9,191 nt of DNA from Nitratiruptor sp. (GCA_015494505.1 WGBB01000224.1:1-9191); one strand, 5' to 3'; numbered from the stretch's first letter, positions 1 to 7,090 are shown. Program-made: numbers and translations. The notes: generated by a model not told the origin, from the sequence alone.

Positions 1-1
1 G

Positions 2-187
2 CCGGCGGTTTTGGTGCGCAAAGAGATAAGCGCCATAATCCTCAGTCACCTCTTCCCCGGGCGTTTCAAAAATCTCGAAAAGCTCTTTGCCGACCTCATC
101 CCCAATCCCGGTATCATGGAAGAGCACACGGAGACCGATTTTTACATAGAGTTGATGAAACTCTACCAGACTACTTCACTGACATAG
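2..187 (+). CDS. 3' end of an unrecognised protein (partial, N-terminus outside window)
   Basis: An open frame enters from the left edge and gives 61 residues before TAG at 185-187. The peptide reads as a normal soluble protein end: a helix-like stretch around SAIILSHLF, then KNLEKLFADLIPNPG, then an acidic and aromatic tail (EEHTETDFYIELMKLYQ). I do not recognise the family. The stop lies 7 bases before the pgpA start, and the pgpA ribosome site overlaps this stop, so the two genes are probably co-transcribed. A second frame is also open here, but its predicted peptide is rich in Arg, Pro and His and looks like a shadow. Function unknown. Confidence 0.7.
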   Translation, partial: PAVLVRKEISAIILSHLFPGRFKNLEKLFADLIPNPGIMEEHTETDFYIELMKLYQTTSLT

Positions 188-194
188 GAGAGCT

Positions 195-659
195 ATGCGA
201 CGCTGCTTTTTAACGGGGTGCTACACAGGCCTCATCCCAAAAGCCCCGGGCACGTGGGGAAGCCTCTTTGGAGCAGTTTTGGGCTATTTGATTTTGCAGT
301 TTTTGCCCCAGTCCACGCTCTTTTTGCTGGTCATCCTCATTACTATAATCGGTATCAAAGAGATCAATATCTACGAAGCCGAGACGGGTACGCACGACGA
401 GAGTAGTATCGTTATCGATGAGATAGCAGGCATGTGGCTGGCCATCTCCATCCTGCCTGAGGCTTCGCCCTTGTGGATAGCCGCAGCATTCGCGCTCTTT
501 CGCTATTTCGACATCACGAAGATCTCCTATATCGGTAAGCTCGAAAAGCTTCACGGAGGCTACGGCGTCATGGCGGACGATCTCTTGGCCGGAGTGGTGG
601 CGGGTCTTGCGACAGGGCTTTTGTATGTAGGCGTAAAAAGCCTACTCGCCTATCTCTGA
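195..659 (+). CDS. pgpA: Phosphatidylglycerophosphatase A (PgpA)
   Basis: This 154-aa integral membrane protein should dephosphorylate phosphatidylglycerol phosphate to phosphatidylglycerol in the inner membrane (phospholipid synthesis). Length is normal for the family. The PgpA signatures appear in order: APGTWGSL near residues 18-25, the acidic IVIDEIAGMW near 72-81, FRYFDITK near 102-109, and GGYGVMADDLLAG near 121-133, which carries the conserved Asp pair. Hydrophobic segments cover about 26-52, 80-100 and 127-150. One mild oddity: the usual FDI-x-KP-x-P reads FDITKISYIG, so the prolines are lost. The start ATG at 195 has AGGAG at 186-190, only 4 bases upstream. The 3' end overlaps the convergent 158-aa gene by 18 bp. 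It appears unrelated to the molybdoenzyme genes. Confidence 0.93.
   Translation: MRRCFLTGCYTGLIPKAPGTWGSLFGAVLGYLILQFLPQSTLFLLVILITIIGIKEINIYEAETGTHDESSIVIDEIAGMWLAISILPEASPLWIAAAFALFRYFDITKISYIGKLEKLHGGYGVMADDLLAGVVAGLATGLLYVGVKSLLAYL
627..645. other. Perfect 6-bp hairpin at the pgpA / 158-aa convergent junction
   Basis: GTAGGC (627-632), a 7-base A-rich loop and GCCTAC (640-645) form a perfect stem. It lies inside the end of pgpA and contains the stop codon of the opposing gene (642-644). No T-run follows on either strand, so it is not a canonical intrinsic terminator. It may slow polymerase at this tail-to-tail junction or be chance. Confidence 0.3.
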
Positions 660-1118
660 TTCGATTGTCTCGAAATCTTTGACGATTTTATCGAGGACTT
701 TGCGAAACTTCTCGTTTTGGTCGATGCGAGGCGTGAAGATATCCTTTGAATGGGGAAACATCTCCATCAGCTGGCGGTAGACGGCGATTTTTTCATCGGC
801 CGTTTTATTCACTGCATCCACGAATGCTTGCATCTCCTCTGTGTTCGTAATAGAGCGCAAAATATCGCGCAGCATCCGTTTGCGCTGGCGCACCTGCACA
901 TCTTCGCCAATCATAAGGCCTATGACTTTGATATCGAGACGGCTAAAATAGACGCCGCACTTGATTGGGGCAAGCATATACTTTTGTATCGTCTCTATAA
1001 ATCCGCCCTCTTCATCCTCTCCCGCTTCGCAAGAGATATCACAGCTCTCCTCTTTTATATCCTGCACTGCCTTGAGGGCGTCAAACTCCTTTTTGATATC
1101 GTCGAAATTGATATCCAT
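642..1118 (-). CDS. Orphan 158-aa protein, last gene of the TorD/ferredoxin operon
   Basis: I do not recognise the family. The protein is soluble, with no signal peptide or membrane segment, acidic at the N-terminus and mostly helical by composition. Two features stand out. First, a short Cys-x3-Cys (C26, C30) is followed by an acidic loop (EAGEDEEGG), with a third cysteine at C54, a possible metal or redox site. Second, a basic stretch (RQRKRMLRDILRS, about 77-89) is followed by a long helical region to residue 150. The ATG at 1118 has AAAGGATAGGA directly upstream and lies 2 bp after the stop of the 119-aa gene, so it is almost certainly co-transcribed with it. Its stop overlaps the end of pgpA on the other strand. 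By position it may assist the molybdoenzyme or the ferredoxin; that is inference only. Confidence 0.8.
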   Translation of the reverse strand: MDINFDDIKKEFDALKAVQDIKEESCDISCEAGEDEEGGFIETIQKYMLAPIKCGVYFSRLDIKVIGLMIGEDVQVRQRKRMLRDILRSITNTEEMQAFVDAVNKTADEKIAVYRQLMEMFPHSKDIFTPRIDQNEKFRKVLDKIVKDFETIESEIGE

Positions 1119-1120
1119 TC

Positions 1121-1480
1121 CTATCCTTTCAGTTGTTGTATAAGTTCCAAAAGCGCCATGTCGTCGATATGCTTTTGCTCCGGTGCAGTGACAAAACGCA
1201 GCTTCTCATCCTCTTTATAGCTCATAAGCAAGTAGCCCTCCAGACCGAAATGCTCGGCCGCCATCTTTTGGTATTCGGGCATAAAGACGGTTATCTCCAC
1301 CTTTGAATCGGGGAGATTGTGGATAAAAAAGCCAAAATCCTCTTCGTTGATATTGATACCGATGGCCATGAGACCATGAGAGGCAATCTCCTTGTTGACG
1401 GTGCTAATAAACTTTTTGCCAAACACATCCATGCCTGCTACGGCGATAAGGCGTTTACCGTGAATATCGCTTGGATTCAT
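1121..1480 (-). CDS. Orphan 119-aa protein, translationally coupled to the ferredoxin
   Basis: I do not recognise the family. I place the start at the ATG at 1480 because it overlaps the ferredoxin stop as ATGA (1477-1480), a classic coupled junction; GGGGGAT just upstream can serve as the ribosome site. The frame is open further upstream (to 1534), but that extension lies in the ferredoxin coding region and is basic and low-complexity. The protein is a small soluble alpha/beta type: GKRLIAVAGMDVFG (about 8-21) looks like a beta strand plus turn, followed by a helix and two more strands (MAIGININ, about 38-45; VEITVFMP, about 61-68). It has no cysteines and no signal peptide. It ends 2 bp before the 158-aa gene. 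Its partner is probably encoded in the same operon; function unknown. Confidence 0.8.
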   Translation of the reverse strand: MNPSDIHGKRLIAVAGMDVFGKKFISTVNKEIASHGLMAIGININEEDFGFFIHNLPDSKVEITVFMPEYQKMAAEHFGLEGYLLMSYKEDEKLRFVTAPEQKHIDDMALLELIQQLKG

Positions 1481-2541
1481 TCTATCCCCCATAAACTTTT
1501 GGCCTCTTCCTCTTCGATTTTGCAGCGAGGACACATCTTTTCACCGCCAAAATAGGTAAAAAACGCACCGCAATCGATACAGCGCTCCACGCGAAATTTA
1601 CGCAGCACCTTTTGCGTGGGCTCGAAGAGCTCTTTGGTATCGAAAAATTCGGCCAACCGGATACTATCCTTTTCGCACACGTCGTGGCACAGATGGCAAC
1701 GCACGCACAGCAGCGCATCGAAATAGATGGCTGACTGTTTCGCATCGCTTGAGAGTGCTTCTGTTGGGCAGATGCGATAGCAGACAGAACAGTTATCGCA
1801 AGTTTCATCCACAACCTTATCGGATGTGAAACTCAGATACTCGTTTTCGAGGTATTTGTACTCCCGGGGCTTCTCGGCACGGCGCAGCAGTGTAAAGAGG
1901 AGCTTGCGTTTGTTTGGGATATCCTTTTTGCGAATAGCCTCTATCTGAGATGGGCTCAGCCCGATAGTCGGGTCTTCGAGGGACTCCATCGCTGTTTCCA
2001 TCTGGGCCTTGACTTTTGCGGCGCCTTGGAGCGAAAAGATATTGAAAAATTCACGCCTATTGGGTACTTCCTCTTTTTGCACACCCAAAGGCTCTGCGGT
2101 GATTGTTTTACCGCCGATAGCTTCGAGCACATAGTTGGCCTCGGCTACCGCATTTTCGATCGTAGAAAAACATGCATCCTTGATATCGCATGTAGCGCAG
2201 TGGCCTATATCGAGGGTCACTTTTTTAGCTAACCCCAAGGAGATGAGATAATCGACGCTAAGTGCTGCAAGACAGACAAAGTTGCTCTTGCAGCTGATTA
2301 TCTCTTCGTCGCTTTTGACAAAATCGAAGAAAAACTCCGTGACATTGAAGTTGCTAAGCTGCAGCGCCTCAGTAGGGCACACCCCCACGCAACCGCCACA
2401 GCCTATACAGGCATCTTGCTTGATGGCAAGTGCCGATTCTTGCGTTTTGATAGCATCCGTAGGACAGATAGTCTCACATTTATCGCATTCGCTCAACTTC
2501 GAATAGTAGTGCACGCAGCGAGCAGGATTAAGACTTATCAA
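1477..2541 (-). CDS. Cytoplasmic multi-cluster [4Fe-4S] ferredoxin with internal twin-arginine-like motif
   Basis: About 354 aa. Residue numbers use the TTG start at 2541. An N-terminal two-cluster ferredoxin domain has C9/C19/C22/C26 and C45/C48/C51/C55, both ending Cys-Pro. A central part has further cysteines (84, 90, 115, 118, 124). A second two-cluster domain has C248/251/254/258 and C279/282/285/289. A C-terminal zinc-ribbon-like CxxC...CxxC lies at 321/324/337/340. There is no signal peptide, so it probably acts in the cytoplasm as an electron carrier. Between the two ferredoxin halves sits NRREFFNIF (161-169), resembling a Tat motif but internal. I prefer TTG2541 because GGAG lies 7 bases upstream and it overlaps the TorD stop as TTGA. 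A GTG at 2556 is the alternative but lacks a good ribosome site. A NapF-like maturation role is plausible; exact function unknown. Confidence 0.88.
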   Translation of the reverse strand: MISLNPARCVHYYSKLSECDKCETICPTDAIKTQESALAIKQDACIGCGGCVGVCPTEALQLSNFNVTEFFFDFVKSDEEIISCKSNFVCLAALSVDYLISLGLAKKVTLDIGHCATCDIKDACFSTIENAVAEANYVLEAIGGKTITAEPLGVQKEEVPNRREFFNIFSLQGAAKVKAQMETAMESLEDPTIGLSPSQIEAIRKKDIPNKRKLLFTLLRRAEKPREYKYLENEYLSFTSDKVVDETCDNCSVCYRICPTEALSSDAKQSAIYFDALLCVRCHLCHDVCEKDSIRLAEFFDTKELFEPTQKVLRKFRVERCIDCGAFFTYFGGEKMCPRCKIEEEEAKSLWGIE

Positions 2542-3152
2542 GCGCTCACTCCACACAGATATTCGTAATCTTCGAGCAAAAATTCGAGGGTAAAGACGGC
2601 AGCGTCCTTATAAAAGGGGCTGCGAGCCTGCTCGTTGACGTTGATGAGATAGAGCGGCGCAAACTGCAAGAGATGCTCTTGCAAAAACTTTTTCTCTTCG
2701 GCGCGAATCTTCGCTACCGCCTCTTCATCTTTCTCCTCTTCGGCCTTCGCTTCGGCATCGATGAGCATCTTCATAAATTCCAGCTCCACACCGATGTGGT
2801 CGGCACTCACCACCCGCGCCTTTTCATAGTCTACGCGGTAACCAAAGTCGTTGTACACCTGCAGCACCGGATTTGCTCCACCGCTTTCTATCATACCGTC
2901 TTCTCGCATATAGAATGTCTCATAAGGGATGAGATGGAGCACCGCAATGTCTGCAAAATCGACGTTGAGCACTTCGTTTATGAGTTTGTAGCGACTGCGT
3001 TTTTGACGCTCCTCCCACTCGTAGTAGCGGGGAAAAAGCTCTTTAAAATTGGGCAGTTTTTCCAATAGTGAGAGCGTATGCTCGTCCATTTCTGATATAA
3101 AAATTCTCGAGGCGAGTCCATACATCGCGCTACGCTCTTGTGTCACGGGCAT
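2538..3152 (-). CDS. TorD/DmsD-family molybdoenzyme chaperone
   Basis: About 204 aa, the usual TorD length, soluble and helical. Proteins of this family bind the Tat signal peptide and apo-form of Mo-bisPGD enzymes, aiding cofactor insertion and preventing early export. Family features: RSAMYGLASRIF at the N-terminus (7-18), ADHIGVELEFMKMLI (117-131), and a C-terminal segment around FLQEHLLQFAPLYLINV (156-172) followed by ARSPFYKDAAVFTLEFLLE (176-194). A highly charged Glu/Lys helix (about 132-155) separates the last two blocks. The start is uncertain: ATG3152 has AAAGG directly abutting it, too close to work well, whereas GTG3146 has the same AAAGGA at proper spacing. The true protein may be two residues shorter. 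It is first in a four-gene operon, and its client is most likely the catalytic subunit encoded at 3803-7090. Confidence 0.9.
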   Translation of the reverse strand: MPVTQERSAMYGLASRIFISEMDEHTLSLLEKLPNFKELFPRYYEWEERQKRSRYKLINEVLNVDFADIAVLHLIPYETFYMREDGMIESGGANPVLQVYNDFGYRVDYEKARVVSADHIGVELEFMKMLIDAEAKAEEEKDEEAVAKIRAEEKKFLQEHLLQFAPLYLINVNEQARSPFYKDAAVFTLEFLLEDYEYLCGVSA

Positions 3153-3175
3153 CCTTTGTTTTTGAAGTATAATTT

Positions 3176-3205
3176 ATTATAATATGAAAATCGTTCAATT
3201 TTCAT
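3176..3205 (-). promoter_or_regulatory. Candidate promoter and operator for the TorD/ferredoxin operon
   Basis: The 128-bp region between the divergent TorD and cytochrome genes is AT-rich. On the minus strand, TATAAT (3181-3176) is a perfect -10 sequence about 25-30 bases upstream of the TorD start. A 22-bp inverted repeat, ATGAAAA-N8-TTTTCAT (3184-3205), lies immediately upstream, across the expected spacer and -35 position, where a regulator could block or recruit polymerase. Other TATAAT-like strings occur nearby (for example 3168-3173 and 3178-3183 on the plus strand), so the exact -10 is not certain. The regulator is unknown. Confidence 0.4.
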
Positions 3206-3250
3206 AAAGAATATTATACAGCGATATTTTTATTAACGCCTTAATGTTTT

Positions 3251-3273
3251 TATGGTATGGTTCGAATAAGGAG
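3251..3273 (+). promoter_or_regulatory. Ribosome site and possible -10 element for the cytochrome c gene
   Basis: AAGGAG at 3268-3273 lies 7 bases before the ATG at 3281, a strong ribosome site. TATGGT (3251-3256) follows T-tracts spaced about one helical turn apart (3226-3231 and 3247-3251), matching the Campylobacterota sigma-70 pattern in which T-rich periodicity replaces a -35 box. The -10 assignment is tentative. Confidence 0.35.
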
Positions 3274-3280
3274 CAATTAG

Positions 3281-3655
3281 ATGAAAAAAATTGTCATCGG
3301 AATATTTACACTTACTTTACTCATGCATGCTGAAGATATGCTCTTTACAAAAGGGCAGATGCTTTTTAATAAATACGGCTGCTATGGTTGTCACGGGAGC
3401 AATGCAGAAGGCAACGGTGATTACCCAAGACTTGCAAGCAAACCGAAAGCCTATCTTATAAAACGCCTCAAAGGGTATCGCGACGGCACTATAACCTCAA
3501 ATCGTGCAAACATCATGAAGCCATTTGCCAAAAAGCTCTCGGACAAAGATATCGAAGCGCTTGCTGAATTTTTATCTAAAAAGATCTACATGAACGAACA
3601 GCCTGACGAAAAGTACTATGAAGAGTTTTTGGTAGGCGATAGTAGCGGAAGCTAA
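3281..3655 (+). CDS. Periplasmic monohaem cytochrome c (class I, c553-like)
   Basis: A 124-aa precursor begins with a Sec signal peptide (MKKIVIGIFTLTLLMHA), probably cleaved near residue 17, giving a periplasmic protein of about 12 kDa. One haem-binding CYGCH (C34, C37, H38) attaches haem c covalently. M79, in NIMKPFAKKLSDKDIEALAEFL, is the likely axial methionine, and the following helix is typical of class I cytochromes. An acidic, tyrosine-rich tail (about 104-124, DEKYYEEF) extends beyond the core and may contact a partner. It transfers single electrons in the periplasm. It is divergent from the TorD operon and convergent with the molybdoenzyme operon, so it may serve the same respiratory chain, but no sequence feature proves it. 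Confidence 0.92.
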   Translation: MKKIVIGIFTLTLLMHAEDMLFTKGQMLFNKYGCYGCHGSNAEGNGDYPRLASKPKAYLIKRLKGYRDGTITSNRANIMKPFAKKLSDKDIEALAEFLSKKIYMNEQPDEKYYEEFLVGDSSGS

Positions 3656-3675
3656 ACGCTGTTTCTACCTTTTTT
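3642..3675 (+). terminator. Possible weak intrinsic terminator after cytochrome c
   Basis: An imperfect stem formed by GTAGCGGAAGC and GCTGTTTCTAC, with mismatches and G-U pairs, surrounds the stop codon. A run of six T (3670-3675) follows. The geometry fits a terminator but the stem is poor. Confidence 0.3.
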
Positions 3676-3764
3676 CCTCTCCCCTGTCTTCATCTACTTA
3701 AAATATCTCATCGATAATGTGACTAAAGCGTAACAATCTTCAAGAATGCAGGAAAGAGTATTGG

Positions 3765-3807
3765 AAAAAAATTGAAGTGGGTAAGCCCCACGGGGGAGGC
3801 TTTTACC
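3765..3807 (-). terminator. Probable terminator of the molybdoenzyme operon
   Basis: On the minus strand a GC-rich hairpin (3807 to 3779) pairs GGGTAA and GCC/CCC with GGGGCTTACCC, with small bulges. It begins two bases before the stop codon of the catalytic subunit. A run of seven T (3771-3765) follows about 7 bases after the stem, slightly far for an ideal intrinsic terminator. On the plus strand the hairpin could also stop cytochrome transcripts, but only three T follow there. Confidence 0.5.
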
Positions 3808-6800
3808 CTTTGTACATCGGATTTTTGTATGCGCGGAGTGTCAGAGGCACTGCAGGTCGCTTGATCCATGGTGGACGGCGGAAACGCATCTTTTCGCTCA
3901 CAGGGCGCGTGAGCTTGTCTCTCCAAGCCTTATAGGTCTTGAAGTTGTTTTCATAGTTGACATAGATATCGCCAAACTTATCACCCGGCTTCGCTTTTTC
4001 GATGATGACCATCTGATGCCACGCGTGGTTTCCTGCGATCGGGTCTGGATGCACAGGAGCCACGGCATTTTGCCAAGCACCGGTGAGACCATCCCACCAG
4101 ATGTTGCCAAGGTCTTTGTTAATTTCTTTGAACTGCCAGCTGTCTGGGCGTTTTTTCAAGCCGGCGTCGATGCCCTCTTTTGCACGCATCTTACCGATCT
4201 TACCGTCCATCTCCATTTTATAAAGCGGTGCACCGAGGCCCATGACTCCAAGACGATGCTCAAATCCAGGGATCTTGACAGTGTCTTTGAGTTTCCAGCG
4301 TCCTGCATGGTGGCTGCATGCGAGCACGCCAGGTCTCGTAGCTTCGGTAGGTACTGCCATACCTACGAAGTAGCCGCTCTCTAGGCCACTAACGGTATCA
4401 ACGATGCGCACGCGGATCTTATCACCACGTTTGATACCGAGGCGCTTCGCATCGCTTGTGTGGATCCATACAGGGTTGTGGTTTTGGCTGATCTCCATAA
4501 GATGTTTGGAGTTCACGCTTCTTGTATGGATGTTGTACGGCAAGCGATAGATCGTATTGAGCGCGAATTGGTTGTCGGCTTTGATGTAATCGTGGTGGAC
4601 TTGTGTCACCAGATGGATCATCTCTTTACGCTCTTTTTCATTTCTTGGATAGATTGGCACAGCGTACTCAGGCCACTGATACTCTTTGGCAAGCCAATCT
4701 ACATAGAAATCGAGACGCTTATCCGGTGTATGGAATCCATGGTACGCTTTGCCGTTGATCTCGATACCGAACGGCTTGCCGTCATGGTAAAGTACATCAT
4801 ACTCATCTTTTGTTACTTCGCTTGCAGGCACTTTCTTGCCATGCACTTCATAGTATTCGCCGTCAAAAGGAATCTCTTCTTCTTGCGGTTTATAGATATC
4901 GGTCTCTTCCGTCCATGCACCACGATCTCTCATAAACTCGTAGCATGGATACTTGCTGTTTGGATAGGCTGCTTTTGCAGCTTTTTTGAGTTTTGGCAAG
5001 TTGCTAAAGGCTGCATCGTAGAGCTCAGCGATAGTAATAGGTCTGCTTGGATCTTCCTTGCTAGCCCAATATTTTTTCACGCCGTACTTGCCGTCCGGAT
5101 CGACGTAGCGTACGAAGAGATTCGCCCAAAATTCGTTCTCTTCCCAGATCTCGCCAAGACCCGCTTTGATATGGGCTTCGAGTGTGGCACGAGTCGGATC
5201 TTTTGGTTTCCATCCCATCTTTTCGAGCGCGACTCTGAGTGCCGGCTGACGAAAAGCTGTCCATTGCTCCGGCTTGGTAGGTGCGGACTGCTGGTCGTGG
5301 CGTTCACCTGAGAGGCCTGTGGGCAATACATAGTCACAGTACCAGTTAGTCTCACTCCATGTGGGTGAGAGGTTGAAAGTCAGCTCGAACTTATCTTCTC
5401 GTTTAAGCGCTTCGATCCATCTGAAGCCATCCGGGTTGATCCAGACGGGGTTGTACATACGAGGCACCCAAACGGCGATCTTTTCGGCCACTTTGAAACC
5501 GCGTTTATTCCATTTTTCGCGCCACTCGTCATCCATAATGAGATGTGGCAGCAAGAAACTCATCTCATAGGTAGAGAGTGGATACTCCGGTGGCCAGGAG
5601 TAGTCGTTCCAAGTATCGACACGCTCCGGTGCTTTACCTGCTTCTGTCGCTTTGAAAAATTTACCGTTAACGCTGATTTCATGCCAGTGGTGCCAGCTCA
5701 CGCCACCGATGTCGCCTTTGAGAGCACCTGTAAGCGCTAGCAGTAAGAAACCGCTTCTTGTGTTCATCCATCCACCGCGGTGTCCGATAGTTCCTGAACG
5801 CCACAGGTAGGTAGTGATCTTGTCGCCCGCATCTTGGATCATCTCCCAGAGCTGCTCGAGCTTGTACTCTTGTCCTTCGAGCTTACACTCTTTGACCACG
5901 AAGTCGAGGTCGTAGTGTTTGTACATATCTTTGAGCAGCTCGATGAAGCTCTCGTAGCTCTCATCTTTAGGCAGCTCAGAGATGTATCCTCGCTCTTTCA
6001 TGTACGCCAGATACTCTTTGTCTTTCATCAGTTTTTTCCAGTTGACCCAGTTGCGTACAAATTCGTGGTCAACCATATCTTCGCCGTTTTTCTTCTTGCC
6101 ATGGAGCACTCTGTTGGCCAGGTAGAGATAGAGTGCAGCTTCGGTTCCCGGCCATACTGGCAGCCATAGATCCGCCATACCGGCGCTATTGGATAGCCTT
6201 GGGTCGATGACGACGAGTTTCGCTCCACGTTTTCTTGCATCTGCGATGAGACCGGCGCTTTGCTGGAAGTAGTGGCCTGCATCGGCAGCGTGGCTTGATT
6301 GCAAGAATATCAGGCGAGAGTTTGCCCAGTCCGGTGAGTTACGGTCGTCGTTGGCCCACTGGATGGATCCTTGGCGCGCACCGGCACTACAGATGTTGGT
6401 GTGTGAGTCAAATCCGTCGAATCCAAGAGTATGAGGCACTTTACCGCTAAAACCGTTTTCGTTTGGACGACCTACGTGGTATATAAACATCTTGCGGCTG
6501 ACTTCATCACCCTTTTCCAAAAGCTCGGCAATCTTCTTGCCGATATCTTTCATAGCTTCATCCCAAGTTACGCGCACCCATTTGCCCTCGCCGCGTTTGC
6601 TACCTGGAGCGCGCTTGAGAGGGAACGGCACACGGTCTGGGTCGTACATCTGTGACCAGACTGCATACCCTTTGGCACAGTTGCGGCCACGGCTTCCGGT
6701 ATGGAGCGGGTTCCCCATGTACTTTTTGACCACCATGCTCTTTTTGTCCACCCAGGCGGTCAAACCACATCCTGCTTCACAGTTGCTACATACAGTTGGA

Positions 6801-7090
6801 ACGATAACGAAGTCGTTTACATAGATACCGTCAGGGTTCTCTTCGCTTTGTACGCCTTTACGGTCGATTCCGCCGCGTTTCCAGTCATCCCCGTCGAGCT
6901 CTTTGAAATCATCCCACTCTTCAAGAGGTGGGTAGAATGAAAGGGTTTTGGGTGTATTCGTAAATTTACTGGTTTCATCCGTTTTCGCCTCGGCAACGGT
7001 CTCAAAAACTCCTTTGCTTACCGCAAGGCCTGCTACCGCCGCAGCTGCCGTTCCTTTGAGGAAGTTTCTTCTACTTTCTAAAAAACTCAT
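3803..7090 (-). CDS. Tat-exported molybdopterin oxidoreductase catalytic subunit (PsrA/SoeA/TtrA-like)
   Basis: A 1095-aa DMSO-reductase-family catalytic subunit using Mo-bisPGD, probably periplasmic. The Tat signal SRRNFLKG (6-13) is followed by an Ala-rich hydrophobic stretch. The N-terminal [4Fe-4S] cysteines are C101, C104, C108 and C138. C234, in HTNICSAGARQG, is the likely Mo ligand, as in polysulfide and thiosulfate reductases. A cofactor-binding block follows near 292-315 (KLVVIDPRLSNSAG, then LPVWPGTEAAL). The C-terminal dinucleotide-binding domain includes HTSDAKRLGIKRGDKIRVR. At over 1000 aa it is much longer than classical PsrA/PhsA (about 760) and nearer TtrA, SreA or SoeA. I chose ATG7090 because AAGGAGA sits just upstream and the Tat motif then lies at the N-terminus. 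The upstream frame would add 16 low-complexity residues inside the preceding gene. Candidate substrates are polysulfide/sulfur, thiosulfate, tetrathionate or sulfite; undecided. Confidence 0.93.
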   Translation of the reverse strand: MSFLESRRNFLKGTAAAAVAGLAVSKGVFETVAEAKTDETSKFTNTPKTLSFYPPLEEWDDFKELDGDDWKRGGIDRKGVQSEENPDGIYVNDFVIVPTVCSNCEAGCGLTAWVDKKSMVVKKYMGNPLHTGSRGRNCAKGYAVWSQMYDPDRVPFPLKRAPGSKRGEGKWVRVTWDEAMKDIGKKIAELLEKGDEVSRKMFIYHVGRPNENGFSGKVPHTLGFDGFDSHTNICSAGARQGSIQWANDDRNSPDWANSRLIFLQSSHAADAGHYFQQSAGLIADARKRGAKLVVIDPRLSNSAGMADLWLPVWPGTEAALYLYLANRVLHGKKKNGEDMVDHEFVRNWVNWKKLMKDKEYLAYMKERGYISELPKDESYESFIELLKDMYKHYDLDFVVKECKLEGQEYKLEQLWEMIQDAGDKITTYLWRSGTIGHRGGWMNTRSGFLLLALTGALKGDIGGVSWHHWHEISVNGKFFKATEAGKAPERVDTWNDYSWPPEYPLSTYEMSFLLPHLIMDDEWREKWNKRGFKVAEKIAVWVPRMYNPVWINPDGFRWIEALKREDKFELTFNLSPTWSETNWYCDYVLPTGLSGERHDQQSAPTKPEQWTAFRQPALRVALEKMGWKPKDPTRATLEAHIKAGLGEIWEENEFWANLFVRYVDPDGKYGVKKYWASKEDPSRPITIAELYDAAFSNLPKLKKAAKAAYPNSKYPCYEFMRDRGAWTEETDIYKPQEEEIPFDGEYYEVHGKKVPASEVTKDEYDVLYHDGKPFGIEINGKAYHGFHTPDKRLDFYVDWLAKEYQWPEYAVPIYPRNEKERKEMIHLVTQVHHDYIKADNQFALNTIYRLPYNIHTRSVNSKHLMEISQNHNPVWIHTSDAKRLGIKRGDKIRVRIVDTVSGLESGYFVGMAVPTEATRPGVLACSHHAGRWKLKDTVKIPGFEHRLGVMGLGAPLYKMEMDGKIGKMRAKEGIDAGLKKRPDSWQFKEINKDLGNIWWDGLTGAWQNAVAPVHPDPIAGNHAWHQMVIIEKAKPGDKFGDIYVNYENNFKTYKAWRDKLTRPVSEKMRFRRPPWIKRPAVPLTLRAYKNPMYKG

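Noticed and set aside
1..213. First plus-strand frame, open from base 1 to a TAA at 211-213
   Set aside because: It runs through the pgpA start, and its peptide is rich in Arg, Pro and His. The frame starting at base 2 gives a normal protein end that stops just before pgpA.
4460..5311. Long plus-strand reading frame of 283 codons
   Set aside because: It is fully antisense to the well-supported catalytic subunit gene, has no recognisable domain and shows atypical composition; a shadow frame.
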